A stretch of DNA of 64,000 nucleotides from Setoptus koraiensis (lineage: Eukaryota > Arthropoda): assembly GCA_048013815.1 (NCBI GenBank), contig CM106586.1, positions 11,532,001 through 11,596,000 on the forward strand, written 5' to 3'. Under the pieces are notes generated by a model, which saw only the letters and a list, made by a program, of their open reading frames with translations, was not told where the DNA came from and did no database searches. Shown here piece after piece: positions 30,752-42,339 of the stretch; the first letter of the stretch is position 1; each line of letters starts with the position of its first letter. The position numbers were made by a program, and so were the translations under genes.

Positions 30752-33061
30752 TTATGTGAGTTCTCGTTCAAGCTCCTCAAGAGACTCGATCTGAGATGGA
30801 AACAAAATCTTTCTTTCTATGAGAGGTTGTCCGTCCCAACGAATAATAAAGGGGTTATTCGGATTATATGGATCCACCAATGTATTTGTCTGATATTTTA
30901 TAGAATCTATAACTATAGGATGCTGGGCTTGAAATGAAGGATTATTCAACAAAGTCTCTAATGGATCCATCTTTGCCCAAACTTTAAAACTGGCCATTAG
31001 AGCTGCACTTGGTTCATCGGTAAAACTAATCTCGTCCTCAGATACACTATTTAGTATATTGGCTAAAGTCAATGGTACACCACTGGGTAGTTCTCCATTG
31101 ATTAGATCATATCTCTGTTGATCAACAACACTATTAGCAGCGTCTGTATTGATAATATCGTTGTCTATATCCTCAGTTTCAGACGGTAAACTGGCCACTG
31201 TGTTATCCATTGAGTCAATGTACTGAACTTGTCCAGTTTTATTCAATTGATTAATCTCTAGACCAATACCGGAAATGTCCAATTGACTCTGCATATTTAA
31301 GACAGAATTGGTTTGTGTGGGGTCGCTGGGCTCTAAATCACTAGAAGCTTGACCATTGTCGCTGTCTTTCATTTCTGCCAATTGCATATCTTGATTGCTT
31401 GATGTCTGTCGCTTGTATCGTTTAGCAACGGGCGACGGTGCAACAAGTGAATTAACAGTACTGCCAGCCACATTGACTGGATTGTTGTTGTAATTGTTCA
31501 ATTGCTCTTGTAGCAATCGTTGATGTTTTTGTTGTTCCTGTAGGGCATCGTTCATTAGTTGATTGTAATATGTGGGATAAGTAATCATATTGAGCGGCAT
31601 ATAATGATACGGAGGAGTTTGCTGATAGTTTTCGGGCAGATAAATGGCAGGTTGCGGGGGATATTGGGCATAATGTGGATATTGTAGTTGCGTTAGTGCT
31701 TGAAATGGCGCCGATGGCTCACTATGAATCGGAGCTTGCTGCTGTGACGGATGATGGCTGATGTCGTCCATGCCCAACTCATTGTGATGAGCTACGCCCA
31801 ACCGGATGGCCAATTGATGCGTTTCCTCGCTGGGATGATCAAGGTCCTCAAGATCGGCATGTGTTTCGCCACGGGCCGCTGATCGAAACGTAGATGCCGG
31901 TTGACCAACTGGATTGTTATGATTAACTTGATTGAATATGTTTTGGTTGGCTCTTGATGACAGTCTGTCCATGATTGTTGCATCATACAATGAGCGGTCA
32001 TAATCATTAGCCAGTCCGTAGTCGTGACGATCTCGCTGATGCTGCTGCCTGAACTGACTGATTGAATCCTCGATGTAGCGCAACAATCGATCACAGTTGG
32101 AACTCTTAGATATCATTGGAGTGTCTTGTATTCGAAGCTCGTGGTCTAGTTGTTGTTGTTGTTGTCGCTCGTTGTAATTCGCCAGCAATAAATTGCTAAG
32201 TGGCATCCCACTGTCGTAATAGTCCAATGAACGCTTCTTTCTTCTTTTACCAACGGGGCTTGGAGCAACATTAAGCGGCGGTGCTACATTATTTGCTTGA
32301 TTTGTTGTTGCCTTCGTTGTGGTTGTAAGTGCCTGCATCAGTTTTGTTTCACCGTCATCATCTTCATATTCTTCGCTTGCTCCACTATCATCCTCGATTC
32401 CTTCTTCTATTTCTTCTTGTTCATTTAACGTTGTTATAAGAGGAATGTCTAATTTAAACTCGGCACTCTTCATCACACCACCCTTGCCATTTGCCACCGG
32501 CAAAGTAATTGACTGCTGTTGTGGCTTTGGGGCAATTGTCACAGTTGTCACCACTTGTGTTGTTGTTGCCGTTTGTACTGGAACAGTCGCAGATTTAATT
32601 GGTACAGTTTTCTCGATTGTCTTGATTGCCGATTGTTGACCAGCAGACGTCTCTGTGGCGGAAGCTTCTGACAAGGTGATCCTCTTCACCTGTTGAGAGT
32701 TAGAATTAGTACCTGTCGATGCAGAGCCTGCTGTCGCAAAAGCACTTCTACCATCCGCTGATACGCCACTGGTGACATATGGTTTACCCACTGTAGCGCT
32801 TGTCTGTTGTTGTGATTTAGCCAAGTTGTTCGTTTTGGGGCCTGTTTCGAGCTTCTTAGTTGTTGTAGTGGTTATTAATTCATTTCCTCGAACAACGCTA
32901 TTTATTGCGCTAGATTCAGAATTTTTTTGTTGTGCATGACCATCATTAGTGTAGTCAGCCATGCCTAGGTCGCTCAATGTTGTCAGTCCAGAATTGATAT
33001 CTGTCAGCGCCTGGTTAGAGGAATCCGTCAATAAGAGGGTCGTGGGAACATTTTCACTTAA
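30752..33061 (-). CDS. Low-complexity secreted-type protein; possible last exon of the neighbouring giant gene
   Basis: One open frame of 769 codons ends at 30752. It has no suitable ATG at its beginning; in frame it extends to an acceptor-like GATTGTAG at 33062-33065, giving phase 0. The N-terminal third is Thr/Ser/Ala/Gln-rich. The middle has two basic cleavage-like sites (KRRKKRSLDYYD and KRYKRQTSS) and a Gln/Tyr/Pro-rich segment. The last 200 residues are more ordinary and acidic, with a better-conserved look (SFKVWAKMDPLETLL, PFIIRWDGQPL). The LDYYD motif recurs in the last exon of the giant gene upstream. The acceptor's phase 0 matches both a cryptic donor in that exon and the donor of the preceding exon, so this may be its alternative C-terminus. 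Confidence 0.6.
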   Translation of the reverse strand, partial: LSENVPTTLLLTDSSNQALTDINSGLTTLSDLGMADYTNDGHAQQKNSESSAINSVVRGNELITTTTTKKLETGPKTNNLAKSQQQTSATVGKPYVTSGVSADGRSAFATAGSASTGTNSNSQQVKRITLSEASATETSAGQQSAIKTIEKTVPIKSATVPVQTATTTQVVTTVTIAPKPQQQSITLPVANGKGGVMKSAEFKLDIPLITTLNEQEEIEEGIEDDSGASEEYEDDDGETKLMQALTTTTKATTNQANNVAPPLNVAPSPVGKRRKKRSLDYYDSGMPLSNLLLANYNERQQQQQLDHELRIQDTPMISKSSNCDRLLRYIEDSISQFRQQHQRDRHDYGLANDYDRSLYDATIMDRLSSRANQNIFNQVNHNNPVGQPASTFRSAARGETHADLEDLDHPSEETHQLAIRLGVAHHNELGMDDISHHPSQQQAPIHSEPSAPFQALTQLQYPHYAQYPPQPAIYLPENYQQTPPYHYMPLNMITYPTYYNQLMNDALQEQQKHQRLLQEQLNNYNNNPVNVAGSTVNSLVAPSPVAKRYKRQTSSNQDMQLAEMKDSDNGQASSDLEPSDPTQTNSVLNMQSQLDISGIGLEINQLNKTGQVQYIDSMDNTVASLPSETEDIDNDIINTDAANSVVDQQRYDLINGELPSGVPLTLANILNSVSEDEISFTDEPSAALMASFKVWAKMDPLETLLNNPSFQAQHPIVIDSIKYQTNTLVDPYNPNNPFIIRWDGQPLIERKILFPSQIESLEELERELT

Positions 33062-33412
33062 CTACAATCATGGCGTCCATTGTGATTGTTTGTTTTTCGG
33101 CATGCGTACATGACACACAAGCATGTTTTTAAATATATGCGTGTCAATTAGATTTTGATTAAAAAGTTTTGAATTAGTCAAACAATAATGAAAATTTCAT
33201 CATCGATGTAATGTATTAGCAGTGTTTGCCAATCATTATCATTGTGCATTAATGCGTAATACTATTACGTAATCTACTCAGTGTAAGTATATAGATATGT
33301 TCTATTGTACCTGCCTATGGTATTGCTTTCTTATTATCATTAATCTTTTTTGTTCTCATTGTCAAACAAACACTGTCAGAACTGTTTTCATTGTTGCTAT
33401 TGTTATCAATTA

Positions 33413-33894
33413 TTATTCGTCATCGCTATTGTCTACTACCTCCTCGCTTTCTGAAATTACCTCAACTATTGGCATTGATGATTCTTCCACTATGAGAGTC
33501 GGACTATTATTATTACCATTATCTTGCGTCCCAAATTCAATTCCTTGATCGTAATAATCCAAATCCGTTGGTTGTTGTAGTTCTAAAAATTGTTGTTTAA
33601 CTTTTCTGTTATTGTGTCTGTTCCGATGTTTCCTCGCACCTTGTGTCGCTCTTCCTGTTTGCAAAGTCGCCGATTGTTGACCACGATTTTGTTGCTGGCG
33701 ACGATTGTTCATGGCAGCCGATCTAGATTTGTTTCTATTGCCTTTAGCTGGTGCCTTTAAATTGTTTGGGGCCAGTTGCGGAGGTTGAGGCTGTTGCTGT
33801 TGTTGTTGGTTAGCAACGACACCATTCTTGCGTTGTCTCATCTGTGTCGATATTGATTGTGTGTGTGTGTGTTCGTGCGTGTGCGTGTGCGTGT

Positions 33895-33955
<61 letters not shown>

Positions 33956-36900
33956 TGGTGTTGTCAATGCGTGTTGTTGGTCTATGAAATATAAGTAACG
34001 TGTGCAGCAGGTAGTAATTGAGATGTATTAGCAGTAGCAGTATATTTGGCTACTACTGCTGCACTTGCTAGAACAACAAGTGCAAAAGGTGATGCTTGGG
34101 TGCGTGGCAAAGAACGGACAGGGTACGGGAACGACAATAGTGGGAATTGTGGGTCGGCGGGGTGAATAGTGGGTACAGTCGGGATGAAATACCTTAGTTG
34201 CTTACCTGTAGACTCGACAAGGTAGTTTGTTGGTTTGCTGCGACACCAGTTGCTTGAGCGTTGCTTGTGGCACCATAATTAATTGAAATTGATGGCAGTA
34301 GCAGAGGTGGCGGCGTTGTGGCCAGTTGCTTGGTCTCAACTAGCGTCGTAGTGGTTTGTTGTGTCGCAATTGGAGCGACTGCAGCCGTTTGAAACGTTTG
34401 CGACCGAGCCAATTGATTGCCCATTTGATTAGAATTGGATGCCATTGATATTTGATTGGCTGCACCATTTGTCGTAGACGTGGTTGAGCTAGATGATGCT
34501 TGCTGTACACCTCCAGTCTGCTGACTTGATTGAACAGATGATACAGACGTCTGGCCAGAGGATAATTGACCAGAGGAAGCTGCAACGGAAACAACCGATG
34601 GCTGTTGTGCGCTCATTGCGGAGTTCGTAGTAGATGTGATTGATGCAGAGGACCTCTTCGCGCCAGATGATGCGCCTTTGGATGAGGCCACAATGGTTGC
34701 GAAATTTGATCCCTGTTGTTGTCCACTCTGAGCTGCCGTCGAGATTGTTGTTGATGATGCCTGTTGGACCCGGGAAGAGGGCTTACGCAATTGAGCTTGC
34801 GTGCTCAACTGCCGAAAACCCATCTGGGCCCCATTTGTTGTCTGAGTGGACACGGAACTAGATTGCTGCTGTTGATTGGTGCGCACATTATTGTTTTGTT
34901 GGTTCTGAACTATTGTCTGGACTGTATTAGTTTTTGGGCCTACAACTGAGACACCCGACTGACTATTGGTGGTCTGCAAATTTTGTGCCAGACCGTTCTG
35001 TTGTTTCATTTGATTGGAAGTGGAACTCACAGAGGAAGTGACTCCTTGTTTACCTGGATCGGACTGGATAGACATGAAACTTGAGGACAAATTATCTGAC
35101 GAACCTGCCGCTGGCATTGCCAGTGCTGTTGCTGCCGGTGCTGGTGCCACTACCGGTGCTGGCGCCACCGGTGCTGGTGCCGGCGCTAATATTGCAGGTG
35201 TTGGTGCCGCTACCGCTGCAGGTGCAGGTGCCGCTACCGCTGCTGGCGCTGGCGCCACCGGTGCTGGTGCCGGTGCTGGTATTGTAGGTACTGGTGCCGC
35301 TACCGCTGCAGGTGCCGGTGCCGGTGCCGCTACTGCTGCTGGCGCCGGTGCTGGTATTGCAGGCGCTGGTGCCGGTGCTGGTGCCGCTTCCGCTGCAGGT
35401 GCAGGTGCCGCTACCGCTGCTGGCGCTACCGCTGCTGGCGCCACCGGTGCTGGTGCCGGTGCTGGTATTGCCGGTGCTGGTGCCGCTACTGGTGCTGGCG
35501 CTGGCGCCGGTGCTGGTATTGCAGGCGCTGGTGCCGGTGCTGGTGCTGGTGCCGCTACCGGTGCTGGCGCCGGCGCTGATATTGCAGGTGCTGGTGCCGC
35601 TACCGCTACCGCTGCTGGCGCTGGCGCCACCGGTGCTGGTGCCGGTGCTGGTGCTGGTACTGTAGGTACTGGTGCCGCTACCGGTGCAGGTGCCGGTGCA
35701 GGTGCCGGTGCTGCCATGGATGTGGCAGTGGACGATTGTTGCGATACTAATTCGGAGGACTGGTCGCCCACATCAACGCCTGTTGATTGTTGCGAGACTG
35801 ACACTAAACTTGAATCGTTTTCCGCGTAGTCGTCGCTCGCAGCGTAACTTGAGCTTGATAGACTGGAAGACGATTGTTTTTCACCCACACCAGTTTGGCT
35901 CGTCGAAGAGGCTGCCGACAATTGATTAACATTTGAATTTTGTTTCATCATTGAATTGACGGAAGAAATCTGTGCCCGAGCTACTTTTTTGGGTTTTTGA
36001 TGCGACGCCGAGATGGATTGTTGTTGCATAACGGAAGTTCTGGCACCAATATTAGCAATATTACTAGTGGTGGTAGTGGCTCTCATAGATTGTGTTTTTT
36101 GTTGGATTGGATTCAACTGTAATATTATGGTTGGCATCAACGGATTCTGTGGTGACAATAGTTGTTGGCTAGAAGAGGACGTAAATCGAGCACCAGAAAC
36201 AGAGCCTTGCTGCTCTGTGGTGACACTAGATGCGCTCGATTGACCTGAGCCACTTGCCGATGTTGCTAGTGATGATGATTCCGCTCCTGAAGACGAGCCC
36301 GATACAACAGAGGACGACGTTGTTATAGCGGGTGGTGGCGGCGGAGCGGAAGTTTTTATTTGCGCACTACTAACTGAGGCTTGTGATCTGTTATTCACGT
36401 TTGATGTGGAAATAACAGCCGAACTAGCCTGTTGCTGTTGTTGCTGATTGTTGCTTACGGCAGCACTGGTAACCTGTTGATTTGTGTTGGCTCCGGCTTG
36501 TTGTTTACTAACAATGTTGCTAGTGGATGATTGAGAATTTGACGTTGCTTGCTGTTGGGCTCCGCTTAAAGAATTTATCTGAGTTTGAGTGGACGACGAT
36601 ACAGCTTGCTGTGGCTGCGGCTGTGGATTACTTGCCAGTGACGTTGAGCTCACTTGGGCGATCTGCTGCTGAGGTCCAGACGACGGCATTACAGGGGCCG
36701 GAGGGGCTTGCTGTTGGGACGCCACGGAGGCAGAGGAAGCTTGCTGTTGGGGACCTAATGAAGACGTTGTTGTCTGGCTGGTCACAGTGGATGTACTTTG
36801 CTGCACAGGCGGCTGAACATTCCAGCCACCGCTTGGCACAAAATCGCTCTTTTGTGGCACTAAGGTCCAACCACCGGACACGGGCTTACAAGGTGGTGGA

Positions 36901-39900
36901 CCAGAAGGTGGCTCACCTGATGTCGAAGGCTGCAGTGTAAAACCGGGCGGACAAGGGGGTACATTTTTCGTTTGAATGGGCGAAATCATTGTCTCGGGTG
37001 CTACAGTGGTAGTGCTAGGTGGCGCAATTGAATCGGGTGCTTTAATTATAAAGGCCTCTAATTTTTTTAAAATATCAGGCGACAGTTCAAGAATGCTCTG
37101 CAGTTGACTCAGTCCACCGTATAAATTAGTCAATTGCGGTTTCAATGCAGAATATGGACTTTGTGTGGTGGTTTTAGGTGCCTTTGTTGTGGTAGTAGTT
37201 GTTGTTGTTGTAGTGGTAGTAGATGTTGTTGTTGTAGAAGTCTTAGGTGCGTCTTCACAATCACATTTGTGACCAGGTGAACCGTGAGTAGAATTGTCCA
37301 ATTGGAAAGGCTTCAATGTTGTGCCAAGTTTGCGCAAATCATCTAAACCGCTCCTTGAGGCACCCGGGCCGGTCCCGTTCGGAGCCCGGTTGGCTGATGG
37401 TGCACCTGATGTCCCTTTGATCGGTCCAGTGGTGGGCGCATTTGTTGGTGCAATAGCTGGTGCCATTGTTGTCACGGCTGGACTCGGTGCTGGAGTCTGC
37501 ACAGGAACGGGTGCAATGGTTGTTAGTACGGGTGCAGGGGTCGGTGCAATAGTTGTTGGTACGGGTACAGGGGTCGGTGCAATAGTTGTTGGTACGGGTG
37601 CAGGGGCCGGTTTGACAGTTGTTAGTACTGGTGCAGGGGCCGGAGCAATAGTTGTCGGCACTGGTGCCGGGGCCGGTTTAACAGTTGTTGGTGCCGGGGC
37701 CGGTGCGACGGGAGGCGGATTCGCTGGTTTGCTCGCTGGTGGATTGGCGGGGCCCTTGGAGGGTTTGGAGGGGCCACCTCCAGATCCGGCCGCTGCGGCA
37801 CTGGCAGCCGAACTTGGTGGTCTGCTGGGAGGTCCATTCATCGATCCAGATCCACCCGCAGCACTCGCGGCTGCACTTGCGGACCCATTCGGACCGGCTG
37901 CAGCAGCGGCTGCACTTGCTGCACCTCCGGAACCGTCTACGGCTGTAGCGGCCGCCGCTGCACCAGCCGGTTGGCCTGCAGAGGCACTTGCTGCCGCTGA
38001 ACTGGAACCAGGTCTAATCGCACCAGGCGCGGAGGCTGCACCGGAAGCTGGGCCCGAGGCAGAGGCAGAAGCTGCACCGGAAGCTGGGCCCGAGGCAGAG
38101 GCAGAAGCTGCACCGGAAGCTGGGCCCGAGGCAGCGGCAGAGGCTGCACCGGAAGCCGGGCCCGAGGCAGCGGCAGAGGCTGCACCGGATTTAGGGGCTG
38201 CATCACTTGTTTGCATTACCATAGTTCCCCCGGTGCCGCTGGACATCATTGCAACAGTGCCTTGACCTTTCCTGGTCTCTTGCTCTTTGGCAACAAGTAT
38301 GCTGGCCAGAAGATTGGCCTCTTTGCTACGCCCGGCGAGCAGATTGAACAGTGGACTATCTGGTTTTATAGAATCCTTCAATATATTCCCAGGGCTCGCA
38401 ACTTTCGCTGGTGCCTCTGTGGTGTCGCTGTCGTTGTCACTTGCATCGTCCTCTGTTTCTGCTGGAGCGGGTGTCTCTTCTTCTTGAGTATTTTTCGTCT
38501 CCATTAACTGTTTCAGCATCTGAGTGAGCTGTGCCATCGTATCCAGCGATGATGAATTTGATGACGGTGCAATTGCTACTGCGCTAGGCTGTTTAGAAGT
38601 GCCAGATGCTGGTGCCGCTGGTGGTGCACCTGGAGCTCCAGTTGCTGTACCAGCGGCACCAGAGCTAGAACTAGATGGTGCCGACGGGGTTGCTTGTGCT
38701 ACCGCTGGTGCTCCGGGTGCCGGCGCGATGGCAATGGCGCCCGGAGTAGCCGCAACGGAGGAATGTGATGGTGTTCCAGGGGAACCAGACGGAGAAGCAA
38801 CGGCTACTGCACCCGGTGTGGCCGAAACTGCCGTATGGGGAGGAGGTGCTGCTGGTGCTGGTGCTGGTGCTGGTGCTGGTGCTGGTGCTGGTGCTGGTGC
38901 TGGTGCTGGGGCTGCTACAGCTGCTGCAGGAGGGGCTGGTGGTGGTGCGGTTGCTGGTGGTGCAGGAGGCGCTGGTGCTGGCGGAGCCGCAGGTGCGGCC
39001 GCTGGTGCGGCCGCTGGGGCTGGTGCAGGAGGCGCTGGTGCTGGTGCGGCAGCTGGTGCGGCCGCTGGGGCTGGTGCAGGAGGCGCTGGCGCTGGTGCGG
39101 CCGCTGCTGGCGGAGCCGCAGGTGCCTCAGGGGCCGCTGGTGCTGGTGCGGCTGCTGGGGCTGCTGCAGGAGGCGCTGGTGCTGGTGCAGGAGGCGCTGG
39201 TGCTGGTGCGGCCGCTGCTGGCGGAGCCGCAGGTGCCTTAGGGGCCGTTGGTGCAGGAGGTGCTGGTGCGGCCGCTGCTGGCGGTGCAGGAGGCGCTGGT
39301 GCTGGAGGCGCTGGCGCTGGTGCGGCCGCTGCTGGCGGAGCCGCAGGTGCCTTAGGGGCCGTTGGTGCAGGAAGTGCTGGTGCGGCCGCTGCTGGCGGTG
39401 CAGGAGGCGCTGGTGCTGGAGGCGCTGGCGCTGGTGCGGCCGCTGCTGGCGGAGCCGCAGGTGCCTTAGGGGCCGTTGGTGCAGGAGGTGCTGGTGCGGC
39501 CGCTGGGGCTGGTGCAGGAGGCGCTGGTGCTGGTGCTGGTGCAGGAGGCGCTGGTGCTGGTGCGGCCGCTGCTGGCGGTGCAGGAGGCGCTGGTGCTGGA
39601 GGTGCTGGCGCTGGCGCTGGTGCGGCCGCTGCTGGCGGAGCCGCAGGTGCCTTAGGGGCCGTTGGTGCAGGAGGTGCTGGTGCGGCCGCTGCTGGCGGAG
39701 CCGCAGGTGCCTTAGGGGCCGCTGGTGCTGGTGCTGGTGCGGCCGCTGGTGCGGCCGCTGGGGCTGGTGCAGGAGGCGCTGGTGCTGGTGCGGCCGCTGC
39801 TGGCGGAGCCGCAGGTGCCTTAGGGGCCGCTGGTGCAGGAGGCGCTGGTGCTGGAGGCGCCGGTGCTGGTGCTGGTGCGGCTGGTGGCGGACCTGCTGCT

Positions 39901-42339
39901 GGTGCGGCTGCTGGCGGTGCAGGAGTCGCTGGTGCTGCCGAAGTTGGTGCCGCCGACGCCGGTGCCGCCGAAGTTGGTGCTGCCGACGCTGGTGCCGCCG
40001 AAGTTGTTGCTGCCGACGCTGGTGCCGCCGAAGTTGGTGCTGGCGAAGCTGCAGGTGCCTTAGTGGTTGCTGGCGGTGAAGAGGGGGCTGCTCCTGCAGC
40101 TGGTGCCGCCGACGTTGGTGCTGCTGATGGAAGCATTGATGCCCGTGGTGCTGCCGATAGAGGCGTAGGTGGTGCTGATGTTGTGGTGGGAGCCTCCGTT
40201 GGGGCTTGTGTCGTTTCTTGTGGCTTACTGGTTGAATCGGTTGATGGGACTGGTGTTGAGCCAGTTTCATCCGAGGAACTTGAACTTGGGTCATTAGGTG
40301 GTTGGGGTGCTGCTGCAAGTGGCATGAGTACCCCTAAGAGAGTTTTCAGTGCTGGCGGAAGTCCGCCATTGGCTGGTGCCGGACCGGTATCGGGAGTTCC
40401 GCTTCTTCCGCCTCCAGGTGGCGGAGCTGCTCCACTCTCACCTCCCAGTCCTCCCAGGAATGTGGGTATAGATGATATGCCTTGCTCCACCGCTTTGCCG
40501 AGAGGTGGTGCTATTTGACCAATGGCTTGGCCTATAGCGGGTCCTGCTTGCTCTAGTATCTTCTCGGCGGGGCTAATGAATGGTTGAAGCAATTTCATAA
40601 TAGATTGTGCACCGTCGCCTATCATATTGACAATGCCGCCCATTGAGTCTCCAGCGCCTCCTTTGGCGCCAGAATCTCCGCTGCCTTGCTTTGCGCCAGA
40701 GTCTCCACCACCGCTTCCTCCGCCGCCGCCCGGGTCACCCGTTCCGCCAAGTAGACTTTGGAGGGGCCCAAGTAAGCTGGAAAGGTCCTACAGAAGTAGC
40801 ATTCGGAAGTAGCGAATAATAGAATATATGGTGGTCATAGAGTTTAGTTAGCTGAACATTGCTCAAACATGTCGCAGACGGATATTCAATTCAACAGTTT
40901 AGACTATTGTGTGACACTCACTTGTGCGTTGCTGCCACCTCCACCGGAATTACCCGCGTCACCGGCGCTAAGTAAGCTTTGTATCGGTTTTATTAAACCA
41001 GCTAGGTCCTGTGATCAAAAATAAATTCAGATACGTCGTTGAGAGGAGTTATCAAATGGTTTTTGGAATTTCTCACGACATGCTCGAATCATCAAATGAT
41101 ATAAGTTATGCTATAACCACACTTACGCCTCCTCCCTCGCCACCGAGCAAACTCTGAATGGGGCCTATCAGGCTAGAGAGATCCTGTTTCGAACAATTGA
41201 GACAACCCAAATAGAGAAAAAAACATGACGAATTTAGCATTATAGTTATGGTAGTTTGATCACTGACCACATGCACAAACAACAGGCTCAATCAATCTCG
41301 AAAATCAATCTCAATGCGATACTAACGCCTCCTCCAGCTCCCCCGATTAGACCTTGTAAAGGGCCTATGACGCTTGATAGACCCTGATAAATTGTATGGG
41401 TAAATCGAATTAATGGACATGTCAGTTACGTTTAAATAGTTTTATAATTGGCAGAGAGCTCTTTTTAATTTACTTACTGGAATCATACTGCCGGCAGATG
41501 CAGCTGCTGGTCCTAAAAGATCCCCTAGACCATCTCTGGAACCGGCTACTGGCAAGCTCTGATTTAACAAATGCCGTCAGATATGGTCAATGAGATCAAT
41601 CAAATAAATTCTAATTTGATGCTAGTTATTGATCGAAGTAGTTCAATTATGTAACTCTGCTGAATTTTGATATTACTCACGCTATCTTTTTTTTCGCTAC
41701 TGTCATCGCCGCTTAGGCCACTTCTACTGCCGGCAATATTGTCTTGAGTTAGCTCATGAGATATTCTGTGGGTCTGTCTCCATTAATTACATGTGATAAC
41801 AATTTATCATAAACAGAAGAGTTGGTTATGAAAATACACTCAAAAATGGGATTTTTTACAATAATGTCATCATTTGAAGTTATTTGCACTCACTCCACTT
41901 GAACCAGTTAAAGTATTGTCTAGTAGTCCACCAATTAGTTGAGACAAAACGGGCACGCCCGGATTATTATTTTCTAGATGATGTGTATGGTGATTATTTG
42001 TAAGTTATTTTTTTACATGTTTTTCATGACAGTCGGGTGATCGATTTTTTATGGCGATTATGCAACAAGTGTAGAGAATAGAGGACGATTTTGATGTCAT
42101 TAATTTGTTAAATCACGTGGTTGTGTCTGGCTGTGGTCAATGATAACTCTTATAGCCATAATGGGAATTGGTTTGTAACTCTCTTAATTGTTGTATGATA
42201 AATTACCGTAGGAATCGACACCAAAATAGTTAACAAAGGATTGTAAGCAAGTTATAATGAAGAACAAGTCAAATAATGCTATTGGCAAGCATGAATACCT
42301 CCTTCTTCTCATCAATGATGTCTGTCTGAATCTCATCAT
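33413..42339 (-). CDS. Giant secreted Pro/Ala/Ser/Gln-rich protein, nine exons
   Basis: Minus-strand exons 42207-42339, 41894-41973, 41681-41773, 41478-41558, 41327-41383, 41127-41183, 40922-41008, 34206-40787 and 33413-33841 join in consistent phases to 2,532 residues. Exon 1 supplies a basic n-region and a hydrophobic core ([16 protein letters not shown]), which look like a signal peptide. Exons 5-8 each begin with a related module ([15 protein letters not shown]). Exon 8 (6.6 kb) holds a Pro/Ala array (about 38840-40070), four 12-residue [12 protein letters not shown] repeats, a Thr stretch near 37200, Gln/Ser-rich tracts and a second Pro/Ala array (about 35100-35720). Exon 9 is basic, then acidic. 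The composition resembles silk, mucin, eggshell or cuticle-matrix proteins; which one is unknown. Long open frames on the plus strand here are antisense shadows. Confidence 0.75.
33858..33953. repeat. (GT)n/(CA)n microsatellite in intron 8 of the giant gene
   Basis: About 95 bases of GT with TGCG interruptions begin 17 bases from the exon 9 acceptor. On the coding strand it reads CA-rich, next to the splice site. Confidence 0.9.
35100..35720. repeat. Coding minisatellite: second Pro/Ala array
   Basis: Degenerate GGTGCTGGTGCC-type units on the plus strand encode runs of APAPAP with V, I and T interruptions on the minus strand, inside exon 8 of the giant gene. Confidence 0.85.
38032..38190. 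repeat. 36-bp coding tandem repeat (four units)
   Basis: Four head-to-tail 36-bp units encode [16 protein letters not shown] dodecapeptides in the giant protein. The units differ at a few bases only, so they expanded recently. Confidence 0.9.
38840..40070. repeat. Coding minisatellite: main Pro/Ala array
   Basis: About 1.2 kb of GC-rich nested repeats encodes Pro/Ala with repeated [12 protein letters not shown] blocks on the minus strand. Higher-order units of roughly 100-150 bases recur, marked by GGAGCCGCAGGTGCC. Array length is likely to vary between individuals and to be assembly-sensitive. Confidence 0.88.

Noticed and set aside
34206..40787. Very long plus-strand frames across the giant gene (for example 38524-40518 and 35014-35829)
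   Set aside because: They are antisense readings of GC-rich Ala/Pro repeats. Splice sites, signal peptide and phase all support the minus strand.
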